Shown in pieces: positions 16,953 to 22,574 of a stretch of 35,902 nucleotides of DNA (position 1 is its first letter; the number at the start of each line of letters is the position of its first letter). The notes beneath the pieces were generated by a model. It saw nothing but the letters and a program-made list of their open reading frames with translations. It was not told where the DNA came from and made no database searches. The DNA is from Caryophanales bacterium UBA4951 (GTDB lineage: Bacteria; Bacillota_I; Bacilli_A; RFN20; CAG-826). A program made the translations under genes and the position numbers. The stretch spans positions 1-35,902 of the forward strand of contig DHAP01000006.1 in the NCBI GenBank assembly GCA_002397465.1. Reading direction: 5' to 3'.

Positions 16953-17312
16953 TTGGTCGTGCCGTTTTATTACGGGAAGCAGGGCTTGCCGATTGTCCAT
17001 AACGTCAGGCTCGGCCTTAGGGGAACCTATCGGTCGCTTGCGGCCTATCCAAGGCACACGCTCATTGCTATCGGCACGAATGGTTTTACCAAAGCACTCA
17101 ACAACCGCGACACCTTCGCCGGGCAGGTTGGCGTCGTTGTCGAGGCGCTCCAGCCTTCCGGAATTATTGTCTACGGCCCCGCCAGCGATTGGGTTTTCCT
17201 GAGCGCTTTGGCCCAAGGCATCCCTATTTATCAATTCGATTCGTATTCGATGAAAAGAAGCATCCAAAGAAAGGAGGCGATCCAGCATGAAAGGCAGCAA
17301 TCCGCTATTTGA
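16953..17312 (+). pseudogene. DUF4417 C-terminal remnant
   Basis: The frame encodes YYGKQGLPIVHNVRLG, then TLIAIGTNGF, LQPSGIIVYGPASDW and GIPIYQFDS. This is the C-terminal half of DUF4417 (pattern: QxGxxVIPNVRW, VAVGTxG, IIVYG, G(I/V)xxxxFxS). The N-terminal half of that family is missing. Only a TTG at 16953 could start it, without a ribosome site, and stops break the matching frame just upstream. The 3' end overlaps the BECR-like toxin gene by 26 nt and contains its ribosome site. It is a truncated relic that may still matter as a leader for the toxin gene. Confidence 0.65.
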
Positions 17313-17883
17313 TAATCAGCCCTTCAAATTATCAACGGCAGGTTCGGGTGGCGTTCACGATGGTGAATCGAACGACCAAGGCGGATTGGCCACATCGAAA
17401 AAGAAACCCCTCGTTTTTGGTGCCATTCTCTCTTTACCGTTTTATGATTCCAAAAAAATCACTAAAGAAATTATTCGCCAAGCCAAACGAACGGTTGAAA
17501 AACGCTTAATTGATGATTCGCTTCTCCAACAATTGCGAGACCAAAAAGCAAAGATCAATGTGAAAGAAACGTTGTTCATTGCCAAGGATAAAACCGGGAA
17601 GATTCTTTGGCTTGAAAAAGGAAATCCCGAAGCTGGCCTCCTACACATCGTCGTTAAAGGCCATGATAGTGACTTTGTCAAAAAGCATTCCATAATCGAA
17701 GCGGACTTAGTTCCTCACCTTTATGATATCGTGGCCTCTGGATCCGTCGTTAGCGTCGCTTCCTCAATTAGAAAGGGTAGAATATGTTATGCGAGAAAAT
17801 ATTTGTATTGCGGAAAATACTATTCCGTCTTCGCCGTCGGAAGTAACGGCTTCATTGTCTCTGCTCATCCTTCGGAAAATTAA
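17287..17883 (+). CDS. BECR-fold RNase-like toxin (198 aa)
   Basis: A strong AAAGGAGGCGATC site precedes the ATG. Residues 1-40 are a polar linker and a hydrophobic stretch follows (PLVFGAILSLPFY). The C-terminal domain (about 90-198) has ILWLEKGNPEAGLLHIVVKG, with H120 and H126, then HDSDF, an IVASGSVVS turn and GSNGFIVSAHP at the end. This matches the phage-Barnase-EndoU-colicin-RelE-like (PBECR) pattern, in which a conserved HI..kH element forms the RNase site. A 112-residue gene follows after 11 bases, the usual toxin-immunity order. No secretion domain is attached. RNase activity is inferred from family pattern only. Confidence 0.6.
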   Translation: MKGSNPLFDNQPFKLSTAGSGGVHDGESNDQGGLATSKKKPLVFGAILSLPFYDSKKITKEIIRQAKRTVEKRLIDDSLLQQLRDQKAKINVKETLFIAKDKTGKILWLEKGNPEAGLLHIVVKGHDSDFVKKHSIIEADLVPHLYDIVASGSVVSVASSIRKGRICYARKYLYCGKYYSVFAVGSNGFIVSAHPSEN

Positions 17884-17894
17884 GGAGAATAACT

Positions 17895-18233
17895 ATGGAA
17901 CAAAAAAAGATTGAAGTCATTCTTGAACTCGAATACGTTACAGGCATCTTTCGCAAGGATTTCAACAACCAAGGCGTTTTTACGGTCGGGGTTCCTTTGG
18001 TTGACAAGGACGCTGCCATACAAAAAATCGACAGCGAGATTGCCGATCTCTACACCGAATGCTTCCAGGAAAACAGTCACGGCGCGGCTCTTTGGTTCGA
18101 CAAAAAGAAGGCCCATTCGATCAAAGGCCGTCTTCAAGTCTTAACCGACCAGCTAAAGGCCCGCCTTGACGCGATTAACGATGGCTCTTTCGTGGTGATT
18201 GACCACGCCAGCGAGGATATCGCAAGGCTTTGA
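17895..18233 (+). CDS. Putative immunity protein for the BECR-like toxin (112 aa)
   Basis: AAGGAG lies 8 bases upstream of the ATG, and the gene begins 11 bases after the toxin stop. The product is acidic, with an N-terminal strand region (VILELEYVTGIFRKDF) and a helical C-terminal half (IDSEIADLYTECFQ, LTDQLKARLD). A near-identical but frameshifted copy lies at 23664-23994 with no toxin gene beside it. The family is not recognised. Its position and its retention as an orphan elsewhere fit an immunity protein. Confidence 0.6.
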   Translation: MEQKKIEVILELEYVTGIFRKDFNNQGVFTVGVPLVDKDAAIQKIDSEIADLYTECFQENSHGAALWFDKKKAHSIKGRLQVLTDQLKARLDAINDGSFVVIDHASEDIARL

Positions 18234-18236
18234 GGA

Positions 18237-18622
18237 ATGAAATACTCAGTGTCCCAATCGAAGCTCTAAGATTATCCTGCTTTAAAGATTGATGACGGCG
18301 ATCTTTTTCCCAGCGAAGCACCTAAAGGGACGTCATTTCTCGATCTGTCGCAAGGCCGTTATTCTGACGAAGGAATCCGCGCTTGGCGCGATGAAGGCGT
18401 TTTTGGATGGGCGCGCCCCCTTTTGCGCGGCTCATGGCCTGGTCCGACACCATGATGCTTTCGGATCTCTTCCCTTGGGTGGATTACGGCGAGGACGACT
18501 CTTTGGAGGAAGCACTTTCCGACTTAAATGACCTCGATGGCAAGTCCGTCTCGGGCATTGATCCGTCTCTCCGAAGAAAGGCCGTAGAAGAGATTTATCA
18601 AAAATTGGCGCATTCGATTTGA
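18237..18622 (+). pseudogene. Small gene with in-frame stop and frameshift
   Basis: The frame opens MKYSVSQSKL and meets TAA at 18267-18269. It continues in the same frame for about 50 codons (DYPALKIDDGDLFPSEAPKG, then SFLDLSQGRYSDEGIRAWRD), then shifts. From about 18407 the -1 frame reads ARLMAWSDTMMLSDLFPWVD and EEIYQKLAHSI to the stop at 18620-18622. A one-base loss in the CCCCCTTTT run near 18416-18424 would restore a single product of about 128 residues. The ATG starts 3 bases after the partner gene stop, so this was the third gene of the module. The family is not recognised. Confidence 0.6.
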
Positions 18623-18701
18623 ACCTGTTTTTCAAGTGGCGGCTGGCCGCAATGTCGAGATTCGCTCCGAGGTGATATCTTTTTGATTTTCAGCAAAGGC
18701 C

Positions 18702-18727
18702 CTTTCAGGACTCTGAAAGTATTTTCA
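18702..18727 (+). terminator. Hairpin after the degenerate gene
   Basis: CTTTCAG (18702-18708) and CTGAAAG (18713-18719) form a 7-bp stem with a GACT loop, followed by TATTTTC. It is a plausible weak terminator. Confidence 0.5.
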
Positions 18728-18794
18728 GGACGTTTTTCTTATCTAATTTTGATTGTTTTTGGTGCAATTTTGGCGCAAGAAAATTAGCAATTGC

Positions 18795-18826
18795 AAAAAA
18801 GCGCCGATGCTGTCGGCGCAATTTTC
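18795..18826. terminator. Terminator before att2
   Basis: GCGCCGA (18801-18807) pairs with TCGGCGC (18813-18819) around TGCTG, with A6 upstream and AATTTTCT downstream. It occupies the same place relative to att2 as the other terminators do to their att copies, but its stem sequence is unrelated. Confidence 0.65.
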
Positions 18827-18831
18827 TAAAA

Positions 18832-18847
18832 TGGTCGGAACGGTGGG
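18832..18847 (+). repeat. att2: duplicated tRNA-Pro 3' end
   Basis: TGGTCGGAACGGTGGG, identical to 16719-16734 and to the end of the tRNA-Pro gene, in the same orientation. Confidence 0.8.
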
Positions 18848-18852
18848 AAGAA

Positions 18853-18907
18853 AGAGCGATTTTTGGCTTCTTAAAAAGACTAGGAAATATCGGATGTTTT
18901 AATGCTT
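18853..18907 (+). repeat. 55-bp post-att element, copy 1
   Basis: AGAGCGATTTTTGGCTTC and onward to AATGCTT. It matches 21404-21458 at 53 of 55 positions. Both copies begin 5-8 bases after an att repeat, and both are followed about 30 bases later by a GGGTACCC-type box. It marks the left end of two separate units. Confidence 0.75.
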
Positions 18908-18939
18908 CAGAATGCCTCAAAAACTCCGGGAAGCGAAAT

Positions 18940-18976
18940 GGGTACCCATCCGTAACGGGGGCCAAATAGGGACTCG
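18940..18976 (+). repeat. GGGTACCCATCC box, copy b
   Basis: GGGTACCCATCCGTAAC followed by a GCCAAATAGGGACTCG end. It lies near the left end of the AlbA_2 unit, in direct orientation with copy c at the right end. Confidence 0.6.
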
Positions 18977-19066
18977 ATTTTATGAATTACCAGTCGTCAA
19001 CGGAAAGCATATCCTTACTGGCACGTTCGCCATTTAGGCTTTTTTGGTATCTTGCATTTTTCCTTT

Positions 19067-19102
19067 TTATTTTGTAATTTAATTTGTAATTTATTTTGCC
19101 CA
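19067..19102 (+). promoter_or_regulatory. Three 12-bp iterons upstream of the AlbA_2 gene (copy 1)
   Basis: The 36 bp divide into TTATTTTGTAAT, TTAATTTGTAAT and TTATTTTGCCCA. A second copy at 20496-20531 matches at 32 of 36 positions and lies in front of the following gene. This is the pattern of a multimeric operator for a shared regulator, possibly the AlbA_2 protein through its winged helix. Confidence 0.65.
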
Positions 19103-19105
19103 CTA

Positions 19106-19114
19106 TGGTACAAT
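19106..19114 (+). promoter_or_regulatory. Extended -10 of the AlbA_2 gene
   Basis: TGGTACAAT is an extended -10 box placed immediately after the iterons. The leader to the ATG at 19138 would be about 17 nt and contains GAGGA. A protein bound to the iterons would block RNA polymerase. Confidence 0.5.
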
Positions 19115-19137
19115 TAAGCCGAGGATGGAATAAGAAT

Positions 19138-20499
19138 ATGAACCTTGGGAAAGAAAATGAGATTCTAGAACACAAACTCACCACAAGCGAAAAAGATGAT
19201 GCTTGCGATGATGTGGCCGCTATTCTTAATAAGCACAAGAAAGGCACCCTCTATTTTGGAACCAAGAGCAACGGGGATGTTGTCGGGCAGACGATTGGAC
19301 TTGATTCCGGAAGGACGGTGGCTCAATCGATTTCTGCGCACATTGAGCCAAAGATATTCCCCACAATCGAAACTTTCCGCGTCGATTCTAACGGAGGCCT
19401 CGTAAAGGTAGATTTGGATGATTCCAAGTTTTCTGATGGCACTTTCGTACCATTTAATGGTGTGATCAAACTTTCATTTTCCGGAACGCAAATCCCCTAC
19501 AGTTCTTTTGGCCGATACTTCAAACGGGTGGATGATCAAGACAAACAAGTCAGCATGGTCGAGCTTCGCAAAATGTTTGCGGAGGGAGGCTACGAGCCGA
19601 TTTTAGAGGTAAAGGCGGAAAAGCAAACGCTCACTTTCAATTCCTTGGCTCGGGAATTCGAAGCCCACGGGCATCATTATCCGGATATTTCTACGTTAGA
19701 AAAAAACATGGATTTTCGAAATGAAGACGGCGATTACAATCTTTTTGCAGACCTCTTGAGCGATCAATGCCCTTTTTCGATTAAGGCGGTCCGGTTTGAG
19801 GGAAACGATAAATCCGCTTTGCCGCACAACAACGAGCTGGGCAGGCGGAGCCTCATCGATGCCGCAAATGCCGTGCTCGGTTTTGCGCAAACGCTCAACG
19901 AGACGAAGACAACTGAAGTAGGCATGAAGAGGGCGACCACCAAGCTCTTTGATGATATGGCGTTTCGTGAAGCTTGGCTCAATGCGGTGGTCCATACCAA
20001 TTGGCTTGAGCGGACTCCGCCTGCCGTCTATTTTTTTAACGATCATCTTGAGATCGTTAGTCACGGCGGTTTACCCTATTCTCTTAGCGTTGAGGAGTTT
20101 TTTTCAAATACCAGTAAACCAGTGAACCAATCGTTGTTCGATGTTTTTAACTGGGTCGGCCTAGGCGATCAGACTGGACATGGCGTTTCAAAAGTGACCG
20201 AGAAATACGGAAAGGATGTCTTTGAGATCAGTGAAAGTTTCGTTCATGTTAGAATTCCTTATGCTTTCATCCCAGATTTCGCTTTCGCTTCCTCTGTTGG
20301 CGAGCGACTTAGCCCAATTCAGAAAGAAGTGCTGAGGGCTTTTTCAGCAAACCAAAACGCCACGGCCGAAGAGGTCTCGGCGAGTTTGAAAATTAACTAC
20401 AACTCCGTTGTTAAAGCTATCCAAAAATTGAAATCTGCCGGTCTGCTCTCACGAGAGGGTTCAAAAAAGAATGGAGTTTGGCTGGTCAAATCAATTTAA
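19138..20499 (+). CDS. AlbA_2/Schlafen-type ATP-binding DNA-binding protein
   Basis: The 453-residue product has three parts. The N-terminal AlbA_2 (Schlafen-like) domain spans about residues 8-140, with GTLYFGTKSNGDVVG, VAQSISAHIEPKIFP and FGRYFKRV. A GHKL-like ATPase region (HATPase_c_4, about 230-370) contains EAWLNAVVHTNW and the HLEIVSHGGLP strand. The C-terminal winged helix starts LSPIQKEVLRAFSANQNAT. Such proteins are regulators or accessory proteins of mobile DNA and defence loci; biochemistry is poorly settled. The ATG at 19138 (MNLGKENEILEHK) follows GAGGA. The TTG at 19096 would lie inside the operator. A 12-bp iteron block precedes it and another overlaps its stop, so autoregulation is likely. 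Confidence 0.85.
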   Translation: MNLGKENEILEHKLTTSEKDDACDDVAAILNKHKKGTLYFGTKSNGDVVGQTIGLDSGRTVAQSISAHIEPKIFPTIETFRVDSNGGLVKVDLDDSKFSDGTFVPFNGVIKLSFSGTQIPYSSFGRYFKRVDDQDKQVSMVELRKMFAEGGYEPILEVKAEKQTLTFNSLAREFEAHGHHYPDISTLEKNMDFRNEDGDYNLFADLLSDQCPFSIKAVRFEGNDKSALPHNNELGRRSLIDAANAVLGFAQTLNETKTTEVGMKRATTKLFDDMAFREAWLNAVVHTNWLERTPPAVYFFNDHLEIVSHGGLPYSLSVEEFFSNTSKPVNQSLFDVFNWVGLGDQTGHGVSKVTEKYGKDVFEISESFVHVRIPYAFIPDFAFASSVGERLSPIQKEVLRAFSANQNATAEEVSASLKINYNSVVKAIQKLKSAGLLSREGSKKNGVWLVKSI

Positions 20500-20531
20500 T
20501 TTGTAACTTAATTTGTACTTTATTATGCCCA
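20496..20531 (+). promoter_or_regulatory. Three 12-bp iterons (copy 2)
   Basis: TTAATTTGTAAC, TTAATTTGTACT and TTATTATGCCCA, 32 of 36 identical to 19067-19102. It overlaps the stop codon of the AlbA_2 gene and lies 46 bases before the next ATG, so it probably gives the downstream gene the same regulation. Confidence 0.65.
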
Positions 20532-20576
20532 ATGGGAGAAAACTTACAAAACGTCTCGATGCTGGAGGGGGAAATA

Positions 20577-21110
20577 ATGGAAACCATTAATCTTAGAACG
20601 ACCGACGGCACGCTCTCTCTTATGAAAAACTGGAAAGGTAAAGAACTTTCAAGTGTTCGTTTTGACGACGCCGTTTGGGGCAACGCGACGGAATTGATTT
20701 TTGAGGATGGCTCGATTTTCTCCATCGTTGGAGTTGAGCCCCGGAAAGGATCTTTCTCCGAACGGGCGGAAAGTTTCTCCGACGATTTTCACTCTTTCGT
20801 TGTGGCGCCTTCCAAGCCGAATAGAGATGCAAAGAATTCGGTCGATATCTCGAAAAAAATCCAAAGGATTGAAATCCTTTCCCTCAAAAGTATGAATCGT
20901 TCCTTGGATCTTTGTGTCAATGCCGATCTAGCTCTCATCCTTTTCTTTGATGATGGTTCTTCTATCTCTTTTTTGGCAGCTAACACTGTCTCGGATGGCA
21001 TCAATTTTTACCACGATGGCCCAATTCCCCAAAAGGATTTTCCTGATGGCTATTTTTTGGACTTTTCAGGGGAAGGCTTTCTCGTTGGTAAAGAAAGAAG
21101 GGATATTTAA
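20577..21110 (+). CDS. Paralogue of the 177-aa putative immunity protein
   Basis: The ATG at 20577 follows GGAGGGGG by 5 bases and gives METINLRTTDGTL, again 177 residues. It shares the layout of the product at 16047-16580: DGS or NGK near residue 40-50, the FHSF or LHSF segment, FDDG(S/T)SI and NT(V/L)SD. No toxin-like gene precedes it, so it is an orphan member. Its own iteron copy upstream suggests control together with the AlbA_2 gene. The function is unknown; immunity is inferred through its paralogue. Confidence 0.6.
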   Translation: METINLRTTDGTLSLMKNWKGKELSSVRFDDAVWGNATELIFEDGSIFSIVGVEPRKGSFSERAESFSDDFHSFVVAPSKPNRDAKNSVDISKKIQRIEILSLKSMNRSLDLCVNADLALILFFDDGSSISFLAANTVSDGINFYHDGPIPQKDFPDGYFLDFSGEGFLVGKERRDI

Positions 21111-21135
21111 TTGACATGAAGCCCGAAAAAGACAC

Positions 21136-21172
21136 GGGTACCCATCCATAACCATTGGAAAATAGGGGATCT
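21136..21172 (+). repeat. GGGTACCCATCC box, copy c
   Basis: GGGTACCCATCCATAAC, identical over 17 bases to copy a, then ATTGGAAAATAGGGGATC. It lies 67 bases before a terminator, as copy a does before the att1 terminator. Confidence 0.6.
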
Positions 21173-21203
21173 ATAGGGGGTCACAAAACTTACAATCAAT
21201 AAG

Positions 21204-21232
21204 AAAAGCCACGGTTTATCGTGGCTTTTTGT
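21204..21232. terminator. Terminator after the 177-aa paralogue
   Basis: AAAAGCCACG (21204-21213) pairs with CGTGGCTTTT (21220-21229) around GTTTAT, with flanking A and T tracts. It is nearly the same stem as the att1 terminator (16684). Confidence 0.8.
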
Positions 21233-21348
21233 TTTACCATACGGTATAAAATAAAGTATAAGATAAATTTAAAATTGTGAACAAAAAAGTGTCTCGGATG
21301 TTGCTAAAGTGGCTGGTAAACGGCTTTATAATCATTACAAATCAAAAT

Positions 21349-21373
21349 AAAGCCACGAGTTGTCGTGGCTTTT
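21349..21373. terminator. Terminator before att3
   Basis: AAAGCCACGA (21349-21358) pairs with TCGTGGCTTT (21363-21372) around GTTG. It shares the GCCACG stem with the terminator 140 bases upstream, which suggests duplication of the terminator with the att site. Confidence 0.75.
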
Positions 21374-21376
21374 CAT

Positions 21377-21396
21377 GATTTCTGGTCGGAACGGTG
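21377..21396 (+). repeat. att3: duplicated tRNA-Pro 3' end with flank
   Basis: GATTTCTGGTCGGAACGGTG, identical over 20 bases to 26074-26093 at the authentic tRNA-Pro end, including 6 bases beyond the CCA. Beyond 21396 the sequences diverge, which limits the crossover region. Confidence 0.85.
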
Positions 21397-21403
21397 TGAA
21401 GAT

Positions 21404-21458
21404 AGAGCAATTTTTGGCTTCCTAAAAAGACTAGGAAATATCGGATGTTTTAATGCTT
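21404..21458 (+). repeat. 55-bp post-att element, copy 2
   Basis: 53 of 55 positions match 18853-18907. It begins 7 bases after att3. Confidence 0.75.
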
Positions 21459-21489
21459 AAATTTGCATCAAAAATCTGTGAAACGAAAT

Positions 21490-21524
21490 GGGTATCCAGC
21501 CGCAACAGGTGCCAAATTGGGGCC
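21490..21524 (+). repeat. GGGTACCC-type box, copy d (diverged)
   Basis: GGGTATCCAGCCGCAAC then GGTGCCAAATTGGGGCC. It keeps the spacing and G-rich end of copies a-c but has several changes. It lies about 30 bases after the 55-bp element, exactly as copy b does. Confidence 0.5.
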
Positions 21525-21577
21525 GCTTTTCGACCTTGCTCAAATGCTTTTGTCGTTTTAGCGGCGGAAACTGAAAC

Positions 21578-22092
21578 CTATTTGAGGATAATCCATTTTC
21601 CTTTTCGATCGGATCCCTCGCTCTTGGTTCTTCCTTGGGCTTTCAGAGAGTCGATGATGAATTTGGCCCCATCCGGAGTGATTCCCAAACTTTTCACGAT
21701 TTCGCCCCTCGTCATCGACGGGTTTTCTTTGAGAAGTAATAGGGTCCTTTCGGGGTTGTCGATTTCTTTCTGGGTAGTGTTCTGGGTAGTGTTCTGGGTA
21801 GTGTTCTGGGTAGTGGAAGGCTTTGAAGCAAACAAGGTAATGGTGGTTCTCCCCAAATCCGAGCGCGTTTCTATCATCGGTTCCGGGAAGGCTTCCCCCT
21901 TGGCGGTCTCAAACATCAAAGGGATGCCCCCGCCTTGCTTTTCGCCAACGTTCACGAGGTTGAAGATGATCATCATGGCGAGGTTTCTCGGATCGGAGAG
22001 GCCGCCTCTGATCGCGTCTTTCACCGGAATCCTGAAAAGGCCTGGGTTTTCAAAGACGACGCGGTCATGGTATTTCTTGACATTCCTATTGG
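21578..22092 (-). pseudogene. AlbA_2 protein C-terminal fragment
   Basis: The minus-strand frame reads SNRNVKKYHDRVVFENPGLF, then DPRNLAMMIIFNLVNVGEKQ and GGGIPLMFE. This is the end of the ATPase region of AlbA_2-type (RecG-like) proteins. A winged helix follows (ERTLLLLKENPSMTRGEIVK). The AlbA_2 domain and first part of the ATPase are missing, and the frame runs into the promoter of the HipB-like gene at its 5' end, so the module appears to have replaced it. An NTTQ repeat linker is encoded at 21771-21815. It is a different subfamily from the intact gene at 19138, judging by sequence. Confidence 0.75.
21771..21815 (-). repeat. 12-bp tandem repeat encoding an NTTQ linker
   Basis: TGGGTAGTGTTC is repeated 3.75 times without mismatch. 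On the minus strand it encodes (N-T-T-Q)n between the ATPase and winged helix of the AlbA_2 fragment. As a 12-bp unit it changes length in frame. NTTQ-like linkers occur in related proteins. Confidence 0.9.
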
Positions 22093-22126
22093 ATATAACC
22101 GTTAACGGTGATAATCTAATAACGGT
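22077..22126 (+). promoter_or_regulatory. Promoter and operator of the HipBA-like module
   Basis: TTGACA (22077-22082) is a perfect -35 hexamer. GTTAAC at 22101 (18-bp spacing) or the TATAAC and GATAAT boxes nearby could serve as -10, so that part is unresolved. ACCGTTAACGGT (22098-22109) is a perfect 12-bp palindrome, and a further TAACGGT occurs at 22120-22126. This gives three half-sites just before the start codon, as expected for autorepression by the HTH antitoxin. Confidence 0.65.
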
Positions 22127-22133
22127 CATCAAC

Positions 22134-22562
22134 ATGGATCTTGGCAACTATTTGGAGAAAACGGATTATTCGGTCTACCGCCTCGCGAAGGAGAGCGGGG
22201 TCCCTTACACGACCCTTTCGAGCATCTGCCGGGGGAAGGTCGACCTCGAGGAGTGCCGGATCGGCACCCTCAAGAAGATCGCCTCGGCCCTCAAGGTGAG
22301 CCCCCTGTCGATCATCGATGGCACGCTGAGCCTGCCCATCCGCCACCGTTTCATCAACGACGCGGTGGAGCTCGACGTGTCTTCTCTGCCGGTCATGCTT
22401 CGGAATTCCATCAAGGAGCTGGAGGGCTACGACGAGGCGAACGATCCGCTCTTCTTCGATGCGGCGGACACGATGCTTCTGATGGCGGACCGCTTCCTCG
22501 CGGAGGGCGTCATCGACCAGAAAACATACGACCTGCTGGCTCGGAAGTATCCGATAGCCTAA
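22134..22562 (+). CDS. HipB-like XRE antitoxin
   Basis: From the ATG at 22134 the product has 142 residues (MDLGNYLEKTDYSVYRLAKE). An XRE HTH occupies roughly residues 1-65 (VYRLAKESGVPYTTLSSICR, then TLKKIASALKVSP). The C-terminal part ends MADRFLAEGVIDQKTYDLLA and RKYPIA. The long frame reading in from 21453 is antisense to the AlbA_2 fragment and is rejected. The gene lies 12 bases upstream of the HipA-like kinase. Its likely role is to neutralise the kinase and repress the promoter through the TAACGGT sites. A degraded copy of its C-terminus lies at 13889-14008. Confidence 0.8.
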   Translation: MDLGNYLEKTDYSVYRLAKESGVPYTTLSSICRGKVDLEECRIGTLKKIASALKVSPLSIIDGTLSLPIRHRFINDAVELDVSSLPVMLRNSIKELEGYDEANDPLFFDAADTMLLMADRFLAEGVIDQKTYDLLARKYPIA

Positions 22563-22574
22563 GGAGGGTGAAAC

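Larger units (their letters stand above)
16581..17286. other. Unit boundary region without intact genes
   Basis: About 700 bases with no intact gene. In order it holds the GGGTACCC box (16618), a terminator (16684), the tRNA-Pro-derived repeat att1 (16719) with a GGGTACCCACC variant fused to it (16733-16743), and an AT-rich stretch with ACACGTAGTGT-like short palindromes. A degenerate segment near 16860-16930 shares about 30 bp around CCTTTTGTTTCAG with 24170-24205, and the DUF4417 remnant follows. Confidence 0.6.
18623..19137. other. Unit boundary region without genes
   Basis: About 515 bases with no coding sequence. It holds two hairpins (18702-18719 and 18801-18819), att2 (18832), a 55-bp element shared with the next boundary (18853-18907), GGGTACCC box b (18940), and the 12-bp iterons plus promoter of the AlbA_2 gene (19067-19114). 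Confidence 0.7.
21111..21577. other. Unit boundary region without genes
   Basis: About 470 bases with no intact gene. It holds GGGTACCC box c (21136), two terminators (21204 and 21349), att3 (21377-21396), the second 55-bp element (21404-21458) and box d (21490). The segment 21240-21345 between the terminators is AT-rich and shows nothing else I can name. Confidence 0.7.

Noticed and set aside
21771..21815. CRISPR-like short repeats
   Set aside because: The 12-bp units are contiguous with no spacers and lie in a coding frame, so this is a tandem repeat. No CRISPR array was seen in the window.
21453..22133. Long plus-strand frame in front of the HipB-like gene
   Set aside because: It is antisense to the clear AlbA_2 fragment and translates the NTTQ repeats as an artificial VFWVVFWV run. 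The HipB-like gene starts at 22134 behind its own operator.
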